64,000 nt of DNA from Flavobacterium azizsancarii (GCF_027980145.1 NZ_JAMZNK010000012.1:1-64000); one strand, 5' to 3'; shown: positions 36,983 through 46,877, numbered from the stretch's first letter. The notes: generated by a model from the letters alone, not told the origin. Numbers and translations are program-made.

Positions 36983-39900
36983 CTAGAAACCTACATTAAG
37001 TCCTAAAGTGAATACTACTGAATTGGCCGGCACGTTTTGATCTTTTCCGGAATTGATGGAGTTCCCGTTGATTGAAATCTCAGGATCTGAACCGCGGTAT
37101 TTTGTCCAGGTGTATAAATTAGAGCCCTGAGCATATACTTTTGCTGTTGAAATGTATTTGTTGACCAACTCGTTTTTTACCGGAATTCTATAGCTTAAAA
37201 TGATGTTTTTTACTTTCAGGTAAGATCCGTCTTCTACATAAGCAGAGTTGCTTGACGAGAAACCTCCTGAAAAACTGTCTCCGTAAATTAACTTAGGAAC
37301 ATCTGTAACCTGACCCGGAGTTGTCCAGCGATCTTTGATGAAAGTTCCGTTGTTGAAGAAACGCTGATCAGATAAAGTAGATCTTGTACCGTTGTACAAT
37401 TTGTTTCCTCCGGAGAAAGTCAGACCAATCGACAAATCGAAATTTTTATACGATAAATTGTTGTTCAAACCTCCGTAATAAGTGGGTAACGAGGGTCCCT
37501 GAATACGACCGTCACGATAGTTGTCGATTGCCGGAGCAGTACCACCATTGAGATAGGTAAAAGCTTTTGTAAGTGCATTGTATTGTACTTCTTCGTTATT
37601 GGCGTTGACATAAACACGGTTTCCGTTTTCAGGATTTACTCCCGTTGTTGGTACGGCAAAAATAGATCCTACAGAATAACCTTCTCTGGTAATATTCTGT
37701 ATTCCGAAAGTGCTTAGAACCGTTGGATAAATATCTCCGTAACCGCCTAATGAAGTTACTTTGTTTTTAATTGTTGATAAATTAAAACTTGCATTCCACT
37801 GAAAATCATTGCCATTTATAATGTTTGCATTAATCGAAAGTTCAAATCCTTTGTTGTATAAAGATCCAACGTTTGCTGCAATAGAATTGTTTGGGATTCC
37901 TTGTGATAAGGATTGAGGCGCATTCAAAATCAAATCGTTGATGTTATTTTTGTAATAATCTGCTTCAACTGTAATGCGGTTGTCAAACAATCCAAAATTG
38001 ATCCCGAAGTCAAACTTTTTGCTTGTTTCCCATTTTAAATCCGGATTGCCTGATTGCCCAAAACTAAGCGTTGGAACTCCTGCATAAGTACCTGCGTTAT
38101 ATTGCGATAAAGCGGCATAATCGTTTAATTCGCTGTTGCCCACAATTCCGTAACTTGCTCTTACTTTAAAAGCATTTAAGACATTTTTTATAGAAGAACT
38201 TTTAAAGAAATCTTCTTCAGATACATTCCATCCTACAGAAGCCCCGCCAAAATTTCCCCATTTATTTCCAGATGCCAATGCTGATAATCCGTCTCTTCTG
38301 AAGTTAAGATTCAGCAGGTATTTTTTGTCATAATCATAAGCAATACTGCTAAAATATGAAAGCAAAACATTTTCTGTCTGAACCGAAGGACCAGGGGCAA
38401 TGCTTGTAAATCCGCCTTGGTAACTCGTGAAGAAAGGATCAGTCAAACCGGTTTTTATTGCTCCCCAACCATCAATTTCGCGAACATTTTTCTCTTGTCC
38501 TAAAAGTACTTTCAAACTATGTTTTTGATCAAATACAGTCGAGTAGGTAAGGGTATTGGTCCAGTTTGATCTGGAATATTTGGTATTAGAGTTTGTTGCA
38601 GCTCCTTTAGTAGAGAAACCATCTCCACTAAACGGATTTCTAAATTCTTTGTTTTCTACTACAAAATTATTGATACCGTAAACCGTTTTGAATTTCAGGT
38701 TTTTGATGATTTCAAGTTCGGCATAAATACTTCCAATAAAAGTGTTGTTTTCAGAAGTGTTTTTATCCAGATCTAAAATCGTCTGTAAGTTATAAGCATT
38801 AAAAACTCCTAGTGAAGGACTGTTTGCTCCGTAGCCAATATTTCCGTTACTCGGATTAATGTTGTAAGATCCATCAGGATTATAAACCGAAACGTTTGAC
38901 GGTAAAATATAAGTAAGTCGGCCCAAAGGTTGTAAACCAATATATTGTGTGTTCACTGCATTTCCAGCCGAAGATCCAATCGAGTTAGGCGTTGATGATC
39001 CTGAGTTTGGTCCTGAATTTAGTGAATTGTTATACGAGAAATTAGTTCCTAAAGTTAGCGAGTTGTTCAATTTATGTTCGAAATTCAATCGGATTCCTTT
39101 TCTAACAAATTCATTCGTTCTTAGAATTCCTTCCTGATTAGAATAATTGGTAGAAATAAAATAACTAGTAGAATTTGTTGCGCCGGAGAAACTTAAATTA
39201 TGATTTTGCGAAACCCCTGTGTGATATGCTACATCATACCAATTGGTTCCTATTGTCGATCCGTCAGCATTTTGTCCTAATGCAAAACCAGGTGTAAGTC
39301 CCGCATTGGTTCTCGCTTCATTTTTGATGCTTACATAATCTTCGGCATTCAAAAGTTTTGGTAAATTCGTTGCTTTATTCCAGCTTACCCAAACATCATA
39401 ATTAACGTTTACTTTTCCTTTTTTTCCTTTTTTGGTCGTAATCACAATCACACCATTTGCTGCACGAGAGCCGTAAACTGCTGCCGCCGAAGCATCTTTT
39501 AAAACGTCGATCGATTCAATATCATTTGGGTTAATGTCTGATAACGGGTTGTTGCCAATTGCTCCTCCGGCAGTTCCGGTAAAAACGGTAACACCATCGA
39601 CAATTACTAAAGGATAAAGCGAACTTGTGATAGAGTTGATTCCTCGAATTCTAATAACAGGCGTACTGTTTAAAGATCCGCTGGGCTGAACAATGTTTAA
39701 TCCTGCTGCCTGACCGCCTAACAATTGATCAAAACTTTGTGCCGGACGATTGGCAATTTGTTTCGCATCAATTTTTGAGGTTGCTCCTGTAAAGGTTTTC
39801 TTGGCCGATGTTCCGTAACCTACAACCACGATTTCGTCTAGTTTTTCAACCTGTTCCGTTAGTTTGATGACCACCGGACTTCCGTCAACTATAACTTCTT

Positions 39901-40168
39901 TAGAATTGTACCCTATGTAACTAATGACTAAAGTGTAAGGGAATTTTTGTCCCGTTTGAAAGTAAAATTTCCCATCAATATCAGTTTCAACGCCATGTGT
40001 AGTTCCTTTGATATTTACCGAAGCGCCAATAATAGGCTGATTCGATATTTGATCTACTATTGTTCCGTTAAGTTTCGATTGAATATTTGGTTCCGTATTT
40101 TGAGCATTTATTCCGATGGAGATGAACAAAATGCTAATCCATAAAATAAGTTTTGTATTTTTTTTCAT
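36983..40168 (-). CDS. SusC/RagA-type TonB-dependent transporter
   Basis: 1061 residues: signal peptide (about 1-22, ending GINAQ), a carboxypeptidase-like domain (about 30-105), the DEIVVVGYG segment, TonB plug (about 120-250 with RIRGINSI and VLKDASAAAVYGSRAANGV) and a 22-strand barrel ending FTLGLNVGF. It imports ligand captured by the SusD partner with TonB energy. The context points to a sulfur-containing organic ligand. I find no Met after the initiator and no Cys in the whole protein. The N-terminal 110 residues closely match the other SusC in this window, while the barrels differ. Confidence 0.96.
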   Translation of the reverse strand: MKKNTKLILWISILFISIGINAQNTEPNIQSKLNGTIVDQISNQPIIGASVNIKGTTHGVETDIDGKFYFQTGQKFPYTLVISYIGYNSKEVIVDGSPVVIKLTEQVEKLDEIVVVGYGTSAKKTFTGATSKIDAKQIANRPAQSFDQLLGGQAAGLNIVQPSGSLNSTPVIRIRGINSITSSLYPLVIVDGVTVFTGTAGGAIGNNPLSDINPNDIESIDVLKDASAAAVYGSRAANGVIVITTKKGKKGKVNVNYDVWVSWNKATNLPKLLNAEDYVSIKNEARTNAGLTPGFALGQNADGSTIGTNWYDVAYHTGVSQNHNLSFSGATNSTSYFISTNYSNQEGILRTNEFVRKGIRLNFEHKLNNSLTLGTNFSYNNSLNSGPNSGSSTPNSIGSSAGNAVNTQYIGLQPLGRLTYILPSNVSVYNPDGSYNINPSNGNIGYGANSPSLGVFNAYNLQTILDLDKNTSENNTFIGSIYAELEIIKNLKFKTVYGINNFVVENKEFRNPFSGDGFSTKGAATNSNTKYSRSNWTNTLTYSTVFDQKHSLKVLLGQEKNVREIDGWGAIKTGLTDPFFTSYQGGFTSIAPGPSVQTENVLLSYFSSIAYDYDKKYLLNLNFRRDGLSALASGNKWGNFGGASVGWNVSEEDFFKSSSIKNVLNAFKVRASYGIVGNSELNDYAALSQYNAGTYAGVPTLSFGQSGNPDLKWETSKKFDFGINFGLFDNRITVEADYYKNNINDLILNAPQSLSQGIPNNSIAANVGSLYNKGFELSINANIINGNDFQWNASFNLSTIKNKVTSLGGYGDIYPTVLSTFGIQNITREGYSVGSIFAVPTTGVNPENGNRVYVNANNEEVQYNALTKAFTYLNGGTAPAIDNYRDGRIQGPSLPTYYGGLNNNLSYKNFDLSIGLTFSGGNKLYNGTRSTLSDQRFFNNGTFIKDRWTTPGQVTDVPKLIYGDSFSGGFSSSNSAYVEDGSYLKVKNIILSYRIPVKNELVNKYISTAKVYAQGSNLYTWTKYRGSDPEISINGNSINSGKDQNVPANSVVFTLGLNVGF

Positions 40169-40234
40169 TCTTGGTTATTGATTTTTTGTAATTAAAATGC
40201 CGGGAGATTGGATTTCTGGTGCATTCTTTATTGA

Positions 40235-40280
40235 GTGATAAATGTTCTTTAAGCCTTGCCATTTCTATTGCCGTAGAAAT
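40235..40280 (-). promoter_or_regulatory. conserved 46-nt hairpin leader upstream of susC (copy 1)
   Basis: On the minus strand a stem ATTTCTA / TAGAAAT with loop CGGCAA is followed by GGCAAGGCTTAAAGAACATTT, ending 66 nt before the susC start. It matches 59993-60038 at 44 of 46 positions, and the two differences form one base pair of the stem. Candidate cis-regulatory RNA. Confidence 0.6.
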
Positions 40281-40500
40281 ATTTAGGTTCGGTTTTGTAG
40301 TGGTATTTGTGTCATGTTTGTTCGTATTTAGTTGTTGTTTTTGGATGATTTATAGTTATGCGTGATACTTCTTCCTGATGAAAAAAAGCATCAAAATGAT
40401 TGTATAATATTCAATAAGAAACCGTTGAGGTTTAAGAATTTTCGTTTTTTTAATTCTGATTCTTTGGATAAAAATCACTTATAAACGAAAAGGAGGTGAG

Positions 40501-40641
40501 GGAATTAACAACAGAAGCACATATAACAAAAAGTGTTATAAGTATATTTTTTGGGAAGAATGTAAAATGCTATGCTTTCGGTTGTTTTCAAAATGTAGTT
40601 CTTTTGGTTTTAAACTCTACTAATTCTATAGACAAAGTTAA
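40501..40641 (-). promoter_or_regulatory. duplicated promoter segment upstream of susC (copy 1)
   Basis: About 140 bp closely similar to 60275-60424. In the minus direction it holds CTATAGAATTAGTAGAG (40615-40631), a 17-bp gap, TACATTTTG (40589-40597, like the TAnnTTTG -7 element) and downstream a small TATAAC/GTTATA hairpin. Reads as an activator-type site plus core promoter. Inference from conservation. Confidence 0.55.
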
Positions 40642-40763
40642 ATTTAATATAATAAAAACCAAATATTTTTTTTAACAAGTTGCAGGTTATTAGTGATTTA
40701 ATTTAATGGTTTGGGTTTAATGTGTTGTATTATAGTGGTTTGTGTTTATTCTGTGTGAAATAA

Positions 40764-40817
40764 AAAAGACAGAAAAAAAAGTATAAGGTTTATTTTTATA
40801 CTTATTTTTCTGTCTTT
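40764..40817 (-). terminator. terminator between sulfatase and susC transcripts
   Basis: Long stem AAAGACAGAAAAA-AAGTATAA pairing with TTATACTT-TTTTTCTGTCTTT. It lies 190 bp past the sulfatase stop at 41009 and ends that transcript before the susC promoter. Confidence 0.8.
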
Positions 40818-40838
40818 AAGTGTTTTAGGTAAATATTA

Positions 40839-40990
40839 TTTAAAGCTCCGGAGGAGTGATATATTTATAGCAATTATATATTTCCCCGTATTAAAGCTCC
40901 GGAGGAGCGACATATATACCACCCCGCTGGGGTTCGGATTCTTCTTGTCAAATTAAATTTCTATAAATATATCGTCCCGCTGGGACTTGG
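40839..40990. repeat. AGCTCCGGAGGAG / CCCGCTGGG repeats
   Basis: TTAAAGCTCCGGAGGAG occurs at 40839-40855 and 40891-40907, followed by ACCCCGCTGGGGT (about 40921) and GTCCCGCTGGGAC (about 40973). A palindromic intergenic repeat cluster of a type common in Bacteroidota. Confidence 0.6.
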
Positions 40991-41008
40991 TTTAGGATTA
41001 ATTACAAA

Positions 41009-42655
41009 TTACTTTTTCAAAGTTGCACCGCCAGGCATAACCTCTGTTTTCAGTTTGAACTTACTGTATTCAACCACTCCCGTTTTATCAGCCCAGTCAA
41101 AATAAGAAGCCGAAAGCTTGTTCACAATTCCTGGGTTTTGTTGTGCGACATTTGTAGTTTCGCCACGATCTGTTTCGATATTGTAAAGTTCCCATTCGTA
41201 CGACGGATAGGTCGAAACCAATTTCCATTTGCCATCTCTCACGGCTCTGTTTCCGGCTCTTTCCCAAAATAATGGTGCGCCTCTATCGACCTGCGAAACA
41301 TTATTAAATAAAACAGGCAACAAACTGCTTCCAACCAAAGGGTTTGTCGTCACACCATTATATTCTTTGGGATATTCAATTCCGGCCAATTCGTAAAAAG
41401 TAGGGGCAAGGTCAATAATATGTCCTGTTCCTTTGTCGATTCTGCCCGCTTTTATTTTTGATGGAAACCACGCAATAAACGGAGAACTGAATCCGCCTTC
41501 GTGCATATTATTTTTGTATTGTTGTAATGGAGTATTAGACAAATACGCCCAGTTTTGTTCCTGGTAATCAAACGATTCTGAAGTTCCAACGGGTCCGTCA
41601 TTTCGAACCAAACCTCTTCCTAACGGATTATACGAATTGAAACCACCTTGTGCTCCATTATCTGAAATGAAAATAATCAGCGTATTTTTATCTTTCTTCA
41701 ACGCTTTTAATTTCTCTAAAACTTTGCCCACGTTCTGATCCATATTATCGAGCATTGCGGCATAAACTTCCATTTTGGCTTTCCAGAATTGTTTCTCGTC
41801 ATAGGTTAGTTTACTCCATTCCGGTACTTCCGGATCTCGTGGAGAAACGGTTTGATTCGCGGGTAAAATGCCGTTTGCTTTTAGTTTTTCGATTCTTTTT
41901 TCTCTGAGAACATCCCAGCCTTCATCAAATTTCCCTCTATATTTAGCAATGTCAATCGGTTTTGCCTGCAACGGCCAATGCGGAGCTGTAAATGCCAAAT
42001 ACAAAAAGAAGGGTTTGTTTTCTTTATTTTGTTCGTCTAAGAAAGTCATGGCATTATTCCCGATCTCATCTGTAAAATAATACGAATCATCTTTGGGATG
42101 CAGTTCTTCATTATTACGAATCAATTTTACAGGATAAGGCGTTTTTCCAAATGGCAAAGGTTTGGTATCAAAATAGTTTGATGCTCCTTTTAAGATCCCA
42201 TAGAATTTATCAAATCCTCTTTGATTTGGCCATTGCGCCTGATCTTCAGAACCTACGTGCCATTTTCCGGATAATAAAGTGCTGTAACCGCCGGAACGGA
42301 AAACTTCTCCCAATGTCAAAGATTCTTTGTTTAGATATCCCTGATATGCCGGTAATCCCAAATTGACATCAAAAAATCCCATTCCGGCTTTGTGCTGATA
42401 TTGTCCCGTTAGCAAAGAGCCGCGGGTTGGCGCACAAATTGAGTTATTGTAAAATTCGCGTAAGCGTAAACCTTCGCTGGCTAATTTATCTAAGTTGGGT
42501 GTTTTAATTTCGGAACCGTAATTTCCTAAATCAGAATAGCCCATATCATCGACCATGATTAAAATGATGTTGGGTTTTTCAGCAGTTGTTTTATTTTGTG
42601 CATTTAAAGCCACTACAGAGAGTAGAAGATTTAGGGAAAGAATTGTTTTTTTCAT
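41009..42655 (-). CDS. secreted S1-family sulfatase
   Basis: 548 residues with a signal peptide (about 1-20, ALNAQ). Metal-binding Asp36-Asp37 in IMVDDMGYSD, the formylglycine site Cys74 in NSICAPTRGSLLTG, and GKWHVG further on. It hydrolyses sulfate esters after a maturation enzyme turns Cys74 into formylglycine. Similar to arylsulfatase-like periplasmic enzymes. The substrate is not predictable, because S1 subfamilies span glycan, steroid and aryl sulfates. Met content is normal, unlike several neighbours. It is the last gene of its transcript. Confidence 0.93.
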   Translation of the reverse strand: MKKTILSLNLLLSVVALNAQNKTTAEKPNIILIMVDDMGYSDLGNYGSEIKTPNLDKLASEGLRLREFYNNSICAPTRGSLLTGQYQHKAGMGFFDVNLGLPAYQGYLNKESLTLGEVFRSGGYSTLLSGKWHVGSEDQAQWPNQRGFDKFYGILKGASNYFDTKPLPFGKTPYPVKLIRNNEELHPKDDSYYFTDEIGNNAMTFLDEQNKENKPFFLYLAFTAPHWPLQAKPIDIAKYRGKFDEGWDVLREKRIEKLKANGILPANQTVSPRDPEVPEWSKLTYDEKQFWKAKMEVYAAMLDNMDQNVGKVLEKLKALKKDKNTLIIFISDNGAQGGFNSYNPLGRGLVRNDGPVGTSESFDYQEQNWAYLSNTPLQQYKNNMHEGGFSSPFIAWFPSKIKAGRIDKGTGHIIDLAPTFYELAGIEYPKEYNGVTTNPLVGSSLLPVLFNNVSQVDRGAPLFWERAGNRAVRDGKWKLVSTYPSYEWELYNIETDRGETTNVAQQNPGIVNKLSASYFDWADKTGVVEYSKFKLKTEVMPGGATLKK

Positions 42656-42732
42656 TATAGTTGATATTTTAATTTTTTGGAAATTGGAGGAGTTTCACTT
42701 TGTCAAAGTTTAAAACGTGAAAAACAGGAGAG

Positions 42733-42812
42733 ACATAGCCCGAGGTTTCAACCTTGGGAATACGGATTTTGTCAATTTATTGCGCTCCAACGGTTAAAAC
42801 CGTTGGCTATGT
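42733..42812. repeat. ACATAGCC...GGCTATGT palindromic repeat
   Basis: ACATAGCCCGAGGTTTCAACC at the left and GGTTAAAACCGTTGGCTATGT at the right form an imperfect inverted repeat between the sulfatase and YeiH-type genes. Confidence 0.6.
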
Positions 42813-42862
42813 TTATAAAATGTTTTCTGTATGAAACAATATTTTTTTAAGTTTGAAGTAGT

Positions 42863-44125
42863 TTATTTACCAAACAACAAAAAAGCAATAATCAGCGTAA
42901 TAATCACATTGAATAACTGCGCGATTAAAAAAGCATACAAAGGTTTTCGGCTATTATTACTCAGTAAATCTTTAAAGTTCGTTTCTAAACCAATACTCGT
43001 GAAAGCCAATGCAAACCAAATGCCTTGTAAGTTCTTCAAACTATCTTTTACGCCCTCTCTGGTTTCAGCAGTAAGCAGGAAAGAGAAGAGTAGGGAAGCG
43101 GCAATAAAACCGATAACAAATTTTGGAAAACGTTCCCAAATGACACCCAAAGTAGGTTTTGATTCAACAGCTTCGGCTGAATTGTTGTGTGTGTAGGTCC
43201 AATAAAAGGAGATCGCAAAAGCAGCGATTCCTAATAATACATTTTGGGAGAATTTTACGATCGTGCTAATTTTCAAAGCGGTTTCGCCTACCAAAGAACC
43301 AGAAGCGACAACAGCGCCGGATGTGTCGATACTTCCGCCTAACCAGGCTCCGGTAACTTCTTCGGGAAAATTGAAATATTTGGCAATTATAGGCATGAAA
43401 ATCATCATTGGGATTGCGGTTACTAATACAATCGAAATTACATAAGACAGTTTTTTGGAATCTCCTTTGATGGCTCCGGATGTGGCAATAGCGGCAGAAA
43501 CGCCACAAATAGAAACGGCACTTGAAATCATCATGGTCAATTCGTCATCGACTTTTAATTTTTTACACAACCAAAAAGCAAAATACCAAACGGATAAAAC
43601 TACCACCAAAGCCTGAATTAATCCTAAAGAACCAGCTTTTAGAATGTCTGAGAAAATAACACTGGTTCCCAATAATACCAATCCTATTTTGACAAATACT
43701 TCTGTCGAAAGTGCTGACCGAAACCAATCCGGAAGTTGGAAGAAATTGCCAATTGCTAAACCAATTGCCAAACTGAAAATGACAGCTTCAAGATTCAGTC
43801 CTTTTACGGCTGTATTTCCTGCAATAATTAGCGCAATAACAGTCAGGATATAAACAACCGGGAAACCCAATAAAAAGTATTTTACCGATTTGCCAATTAA
43901 AAAAGCGCCTAAAGTTCCGATAGAAATGAGATATAAAAATTGTAATCCGATTATTTTTAGGTTTCCGAAATCAAATACATCGTGGAATAAATCTGATCCG
44001 GTAGACCATTTGAAAACAGGAACTTCGGGAAGAAAAATAAAAAGGGAAATTCCGATGATTATAAATCCGAGAATTACGACGGTCCAGTCTTCGTGAATGG
44101 TAAATGTTTTGGTTGGGGTTGACAT
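42863..44125 (-). CDS. YeiH/YadS-type transporter (putative sulfate exporter family)
   Basis: 420 residues with about ten transmembrane helices, belonging to the UPF0324/YeiH family that databases call putative sulfate exporters. Family features include a conserved ISSAVSICGVSAAIATSGA region and WLGGSIDTSGAVVASG. Transport of sulfate, sulfite or another oxyanion is not firmly shown for the family. Here it lies between two sulfatase genes, supporting a role in moving a sulfur anion or releasing excess. It stays an annotation by association. Confidence 0.8.
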   Translation of the reverse strand: MSTPTKTFTIHEDWTVVILGFIIIGISLFIFLPEVPVFKWSTGSDLFHDVFDFGNLKIIGLQFLYLISIGTLGAFLIGKSVKYFLLGFPVVYILTVIALIIAGNTAVKGLNLEAVIFSLAIGLAIGNFFQLPDWFRSALSTEVFVKIGLVLLGTSVIFSDILKAGSLGLIQALVVVLSVWYFAFWLCKKLKVDDELTMMISSAVSICGVSAAIATSGAIKGDSKKLSYVISIVLVTAIPMMIFMPIIAKYFNFPEEVTGAWLGGSIDTSGAVVASGSLVGETALKISTIVKFSQNVLLGIAAFAISFYWTYTHNNSAEAVESKPTLGVIWERFPKFVIGFIAASLLFSFLLTAETREGVKDSLKNLQGIWFALAFTSIGLETNFKDLLSNNSRKPLYAFLIAQLFNVIITLIIAFLLFGK

Positions 44126-44146
44126 TTTAAATTTATTGTTGGTTAT

Positions 44147-44330
44147 CCTAACAGGTTTTTAAAACCTGTTAGGTATTATTATTTATGGTTGAGTTTTTTT
44201 AAAGTTTTCTTGAATAGCCTCCTGCTTTAGCTGGAGGTTATTATTATGAGGTTGACATTGGCTTTAGCCGAATATTTGTATTGTTTATTTTTAAAATTAA
44301 ATACCTAACAGGTTTTGAAAACCTGTTAGG
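44147..44330. repeat. paired CCTAACAGG palindromes
   Basis: CCTAACAGGTTTTT-AAAACCTGTTAGG at 44147-44173 and CCTAACAGGTTTTGAAAACC-TGTTAGG at 44304-44330 flank a third palindrome (CTCCTGCTTTAGC...GGCTTTAGCCG at about 44218-44268). Intergenic repeats between the YeiH and sulfatase genes. Each could also fold as a terminator-like hairpin. Confidence 0.65.
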
Positions 44331-44358
44331 ATAGATAAATGTTGGTTTTGTGTATAGA

Positions 44359-45975
44359 TTACAAATCGACAAAGTATTTTTGTTTGCCAAAATCAAATTC
44401 ATAATGAGTTAAATTTGGCCATAAAGGTTTTACTAAACCCTTTTCCCAATTTTTCAATGCAAGATGTAATTCTTTTACTTTTGCCGGATTTTTTTGAGCA
44501 AGATCTGTAGTTTCAGATTTGTCTGAAGCTAAGTTATAAAGCCATTCTTCATGGGTTTTTCCGCTTATGATTAATTTCCAGTCACCGCTTCTTATGGCTT
44601 TTGCATCGCCGGAACGCCAGTACAAAGTTTTGTGTGCTTCTTTATTTTCGTTGACTGTACTTACAAGATCAACACCATCATAAACTCGGTCTTTTGGTAA
44701 ATCAGAATGAATAGCAGCAGCAATTGTAGCAAAAATATCCAATGTACTTACCGGAGTTTTATAGATTGTATGAGGTTTGATTTTTCCTTTCCACGAAAGT
44801 GCAAACGGAACATTTACGCCACCTTCAAAATGAGAAAACTTTCCTGCTTTCAGAGGTGCGTTTGTCGTAGCAAAAGTATAATCGGCACCACCGTTGTCGC
44901 TGGCAAAAATGATTAAGGTGTTATCTTCCAGACCTTCTTTTTTGACTTTTGCCCTGATTCTTCCCACGGCATCGTCTAAGGCGCTGATCATGGCAAAATA
45001 GACACGTTTGTTCTCGTCTTTTACATTCGGGAAACGATCGTAGTATTTTTTGCGAACCTGAAAAGGTGTATGTGGCGCATTAAACGGCACGTACAATAAG
45101 AAAGGTTTGTTTTTATTTCGATCAATAAAAGCTTCTGCTTCATCAGCAAATGTTTCGGTTAGATAGGCTTTATTGTGTATAATGGTGGTATCACGACGAA
45201 TTTGTCCGATTCCAACGCGTCCATTTCCCCAAATCATTTTATCTGTAAAATCTTTGTGATGATGGTTGATAATATCCGGATTATCATCTTCAGGAGTATA
45301 AAGCGAAAACGCCTGATAAAACCCATAATGATAATCGAAACCTCTGTCTAAAGGAAAAAAGCCTTTGTTGTGTCCCAAATGCCATTTTCCGATAATTCCT
45401 GTGCTGTAACCTTCTCTTTTGGCCAAATCGGCAAACGTAATTTCAGATTGTGGCAAACCTTGTGTGGCTATCGAAGCTTCGTTTGGATAATTGATTTTAT
45501 CATTCAATCTCCAATTATTGGTATTGATCAGATACTTGAAACCATAATATTCAAGATTGTTTTTTGGATACCGATCCCCAGGCTGATATTCATGTCCAAA
45601 ACGTTCCTGATAACGCCCGGTTAAAATTCCTGCACGAGAAGGTGAACAAATCGAAGCCGAAACATAACCATCCTGAAAAGTAACTCCTGACGCTGCCAGA
45701 GAATCTATTTGCGGAGTTGGGGTTGATTTTCCTCCGTATAACGAAATATCATATTTTCCTAAATCATCGGCAAGAAGAATAATGATATTTGGTTTTTTAA
45801 AAGAACTATCTACAGGAATTTTTTCAGCCAGAAATTCCTTTTTTCCTTCAAGTAATTTTGGGTCTGGTTTTATTAAGGTTCCATCTGTATTGATGGGCCA
45901 GAATAAAAATATAGCCAGAATAGCAATTATAATCAGGATTGGAAAAACAATCTTTTTTGTTTTTGATAATGCCAT
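44359..45975 (-). CDS. membrane-anchored S1-family sulfatase
   Basis: 538 residues. The N-terminus has a hydrophobic segment (about 9-27) with no clear cleavage site, so it is probably anchored in the inner membrane facing the periplasm. Metal Asp70-Asp71 in LLADDLGKYD, formylglycine site Cys110 in ASICSPSRAGILTG, GKWHLGHN and SDNGG are all intact. I count two Met after the initiator and one Cys, the catalytic one. Substrate unknown. Confidence 0.92.
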   Translation of the reverse strand: MALSKTKKIVFPILIIIAILAIFLFWPINTDGTLIKPDPKLLEGKKEFLAEKIPVDSSFKKPNIIILLADDLGKYDISLYGGKSTPTPQIDSLAASGVTFQDGYVSASICSPSRAGILTGRYQERFGHEYQPGDRYPKNNLEYYGFKYLINTNNWRLNDKINYPNEASIATQGLPQSEITFADLAKREGYSTGIIGKWHLGHNKGFFPLDRGFDYHYGFYQAFSLYTPEDDNPDIINHHHKDFTDKMIWGNGRVGIGQIRRDTTIIHNKAYLTETFADEAEAFIDRNKNKPFLLYVPFNAPHTPFQVRKKYYDRFPNVKDENKRVYFAMISALDDAVGRIRAKVKKEGLEDNTLIIFASDNGGADYTFATTNAPLKAGKFSHFEGGVNVPFALSWKGKIKPHTIYKTPVSTLDIFATIAAAIHSDLPKDRVYDGVDLVSTVNENKEAHKTLYWRSGDAKAIRSGDWKLIISGKTHEEWLYNLASDKSETTDLAQKNPAKVKELHLALKNWEKGLVKPLWPNLTHYEFDFGKQKYFVDL

Positions 45976-46040
45976 GTTTTTTTGTTTTAGAAATAATGGA
46001 CTTAGTGATAATCTTTGTCAAAGTTTTTATGCGCATTTTT

Positions 46041-46138
46041 GTCATCCGGAGGAACGAGGGATCTCCGCTAGTAGCTCGACATGCTGCATAAACTTTGCGT
46101 TAGTTTCTTGCGGAGATCCCTCGTTCCTCGGGATGACA
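46041..46138. repeat. GAGGAACGAGG palindromic repeat, copy 2
   Basis: Arms GTCATCCGGAGGAACGAGGG and CCCTCGTTCCTCGGGATGAC around a 60-bp core. Related copies at 29467 and 50958. Confidence 0.75.
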
Positions 46139-46160
46139 AAAATGGTGATTATGATTGCGT

Positions 46161-46877
46161 TTATTTTACAGCCAAAGCCACATCAACATCATTTTTCAAA
46201 TCGCCTAAACCTTCTTTTTTGAACACAATTTTTCCATCTTTGTATAAAATCAACGTAGGGAAAACTTTTACGGTTTTTAAATCGGCAATTACTTGCGGGC
46301 TGTCTTCCAGATCAATTTCTACGATTTTTAAATTAGAACCGTATTGTGCTTTTATGGTTTCTAAAACCGGTTTTACTTTTTTGCAGGCGCCACAATAGAT
46401 TGAGCCAATATCTACTAATACATCTTTGTTTTCAGCGATAATTTTTTTGTATTCGGCTAGTGTTAATTTGCTTTTTGAGCTCGCATAAAAAGGTTTTCCG
46501 TTTCCAATCCAGTTGGCGATTCCACCTTCAAGACTATACGCTTCTTTGAAACCTTTTTTTAATAAATCATCAGCGAGCCAAACACTTCTTCCTGCACCAA
46601 TCGAATAGGTAAATACAGGTTTTGATTTGTCTAAAGCGGCAATGCGTTTCTCATAATCTTTTGATTCCAGATTAAAATTCTGTGCGCCATTGATATGGTT
46701 GAGTGCAAATTCTTCAGCTCCCCTGGCGTCAATTATTTGTGGATTTTTTTGGCTTTGAATTTTTGAATAAAAGACCTCTAATGAAACTGTATTTGAACTT
46801 TTATTTTGTGAAAAACCTACGACTGTAAAAAGTAAAATTGCGGTTGCAATACTCTTTTTGAATATTTTATTTTTCAT
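46161..46877 (-). CDS. periplasmic rhodanese-like/thioredoxin fusion
   Basis: 238 residues: signal peptide (about 1-23), a rhodanese-like domain (about 30-130) and a thioredoxin domain (about 135-238) with Cys162 and Cys165 in IYCGACKKVKP. The rhodanese active loop reads TYSIGAGRS, with Ser92 where the catalytic Cys should be, so sulfur transfer by that domain is unlikely. The only Cys residues are the CxxC pair and there is no Met after the initiator. The gene follows the alkylsulfatase by 11 bp. A redox or binding role in the periplasm fits, but its partner is unknown. Confidence 0.88.
   Translation of the reverse strand: MKNKIFKKSIATAILLFTVVGFSQNKSSNTVSLEVFYSKIQSQKNPQIIDARGAEEFALNHINGAQNFNLESKDYEKRIAALDKSKPVFTYSIGAGRSVWLADDLLKKGFKEAYSLEGGIANWIGNGKPFYASSKSKLTLAEYKKIIAENKDVLVDIGSIYCGACKKVKPVLETIKAQYGSNLKIVEIDLEDSPQVIADLKTVKVFPTLILYKDGKIVFKKEGLGDLKNDVDVALAVK

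Noticed and set aside
40235-40280. SAM-I (S-box) riboswitch
   Set aside because: The CGGCAA and AAGGCTTAAA pieces slightly recall the 3' half of an S-box, but the GGTGGAGGGA core and closing P1 helix are absent in both copies.
42831-43196. plus-strand 121-codon open frame
   Set aside because: Antisense to the YeiH-type gene, with composition that follows from the real frame on the other strand.
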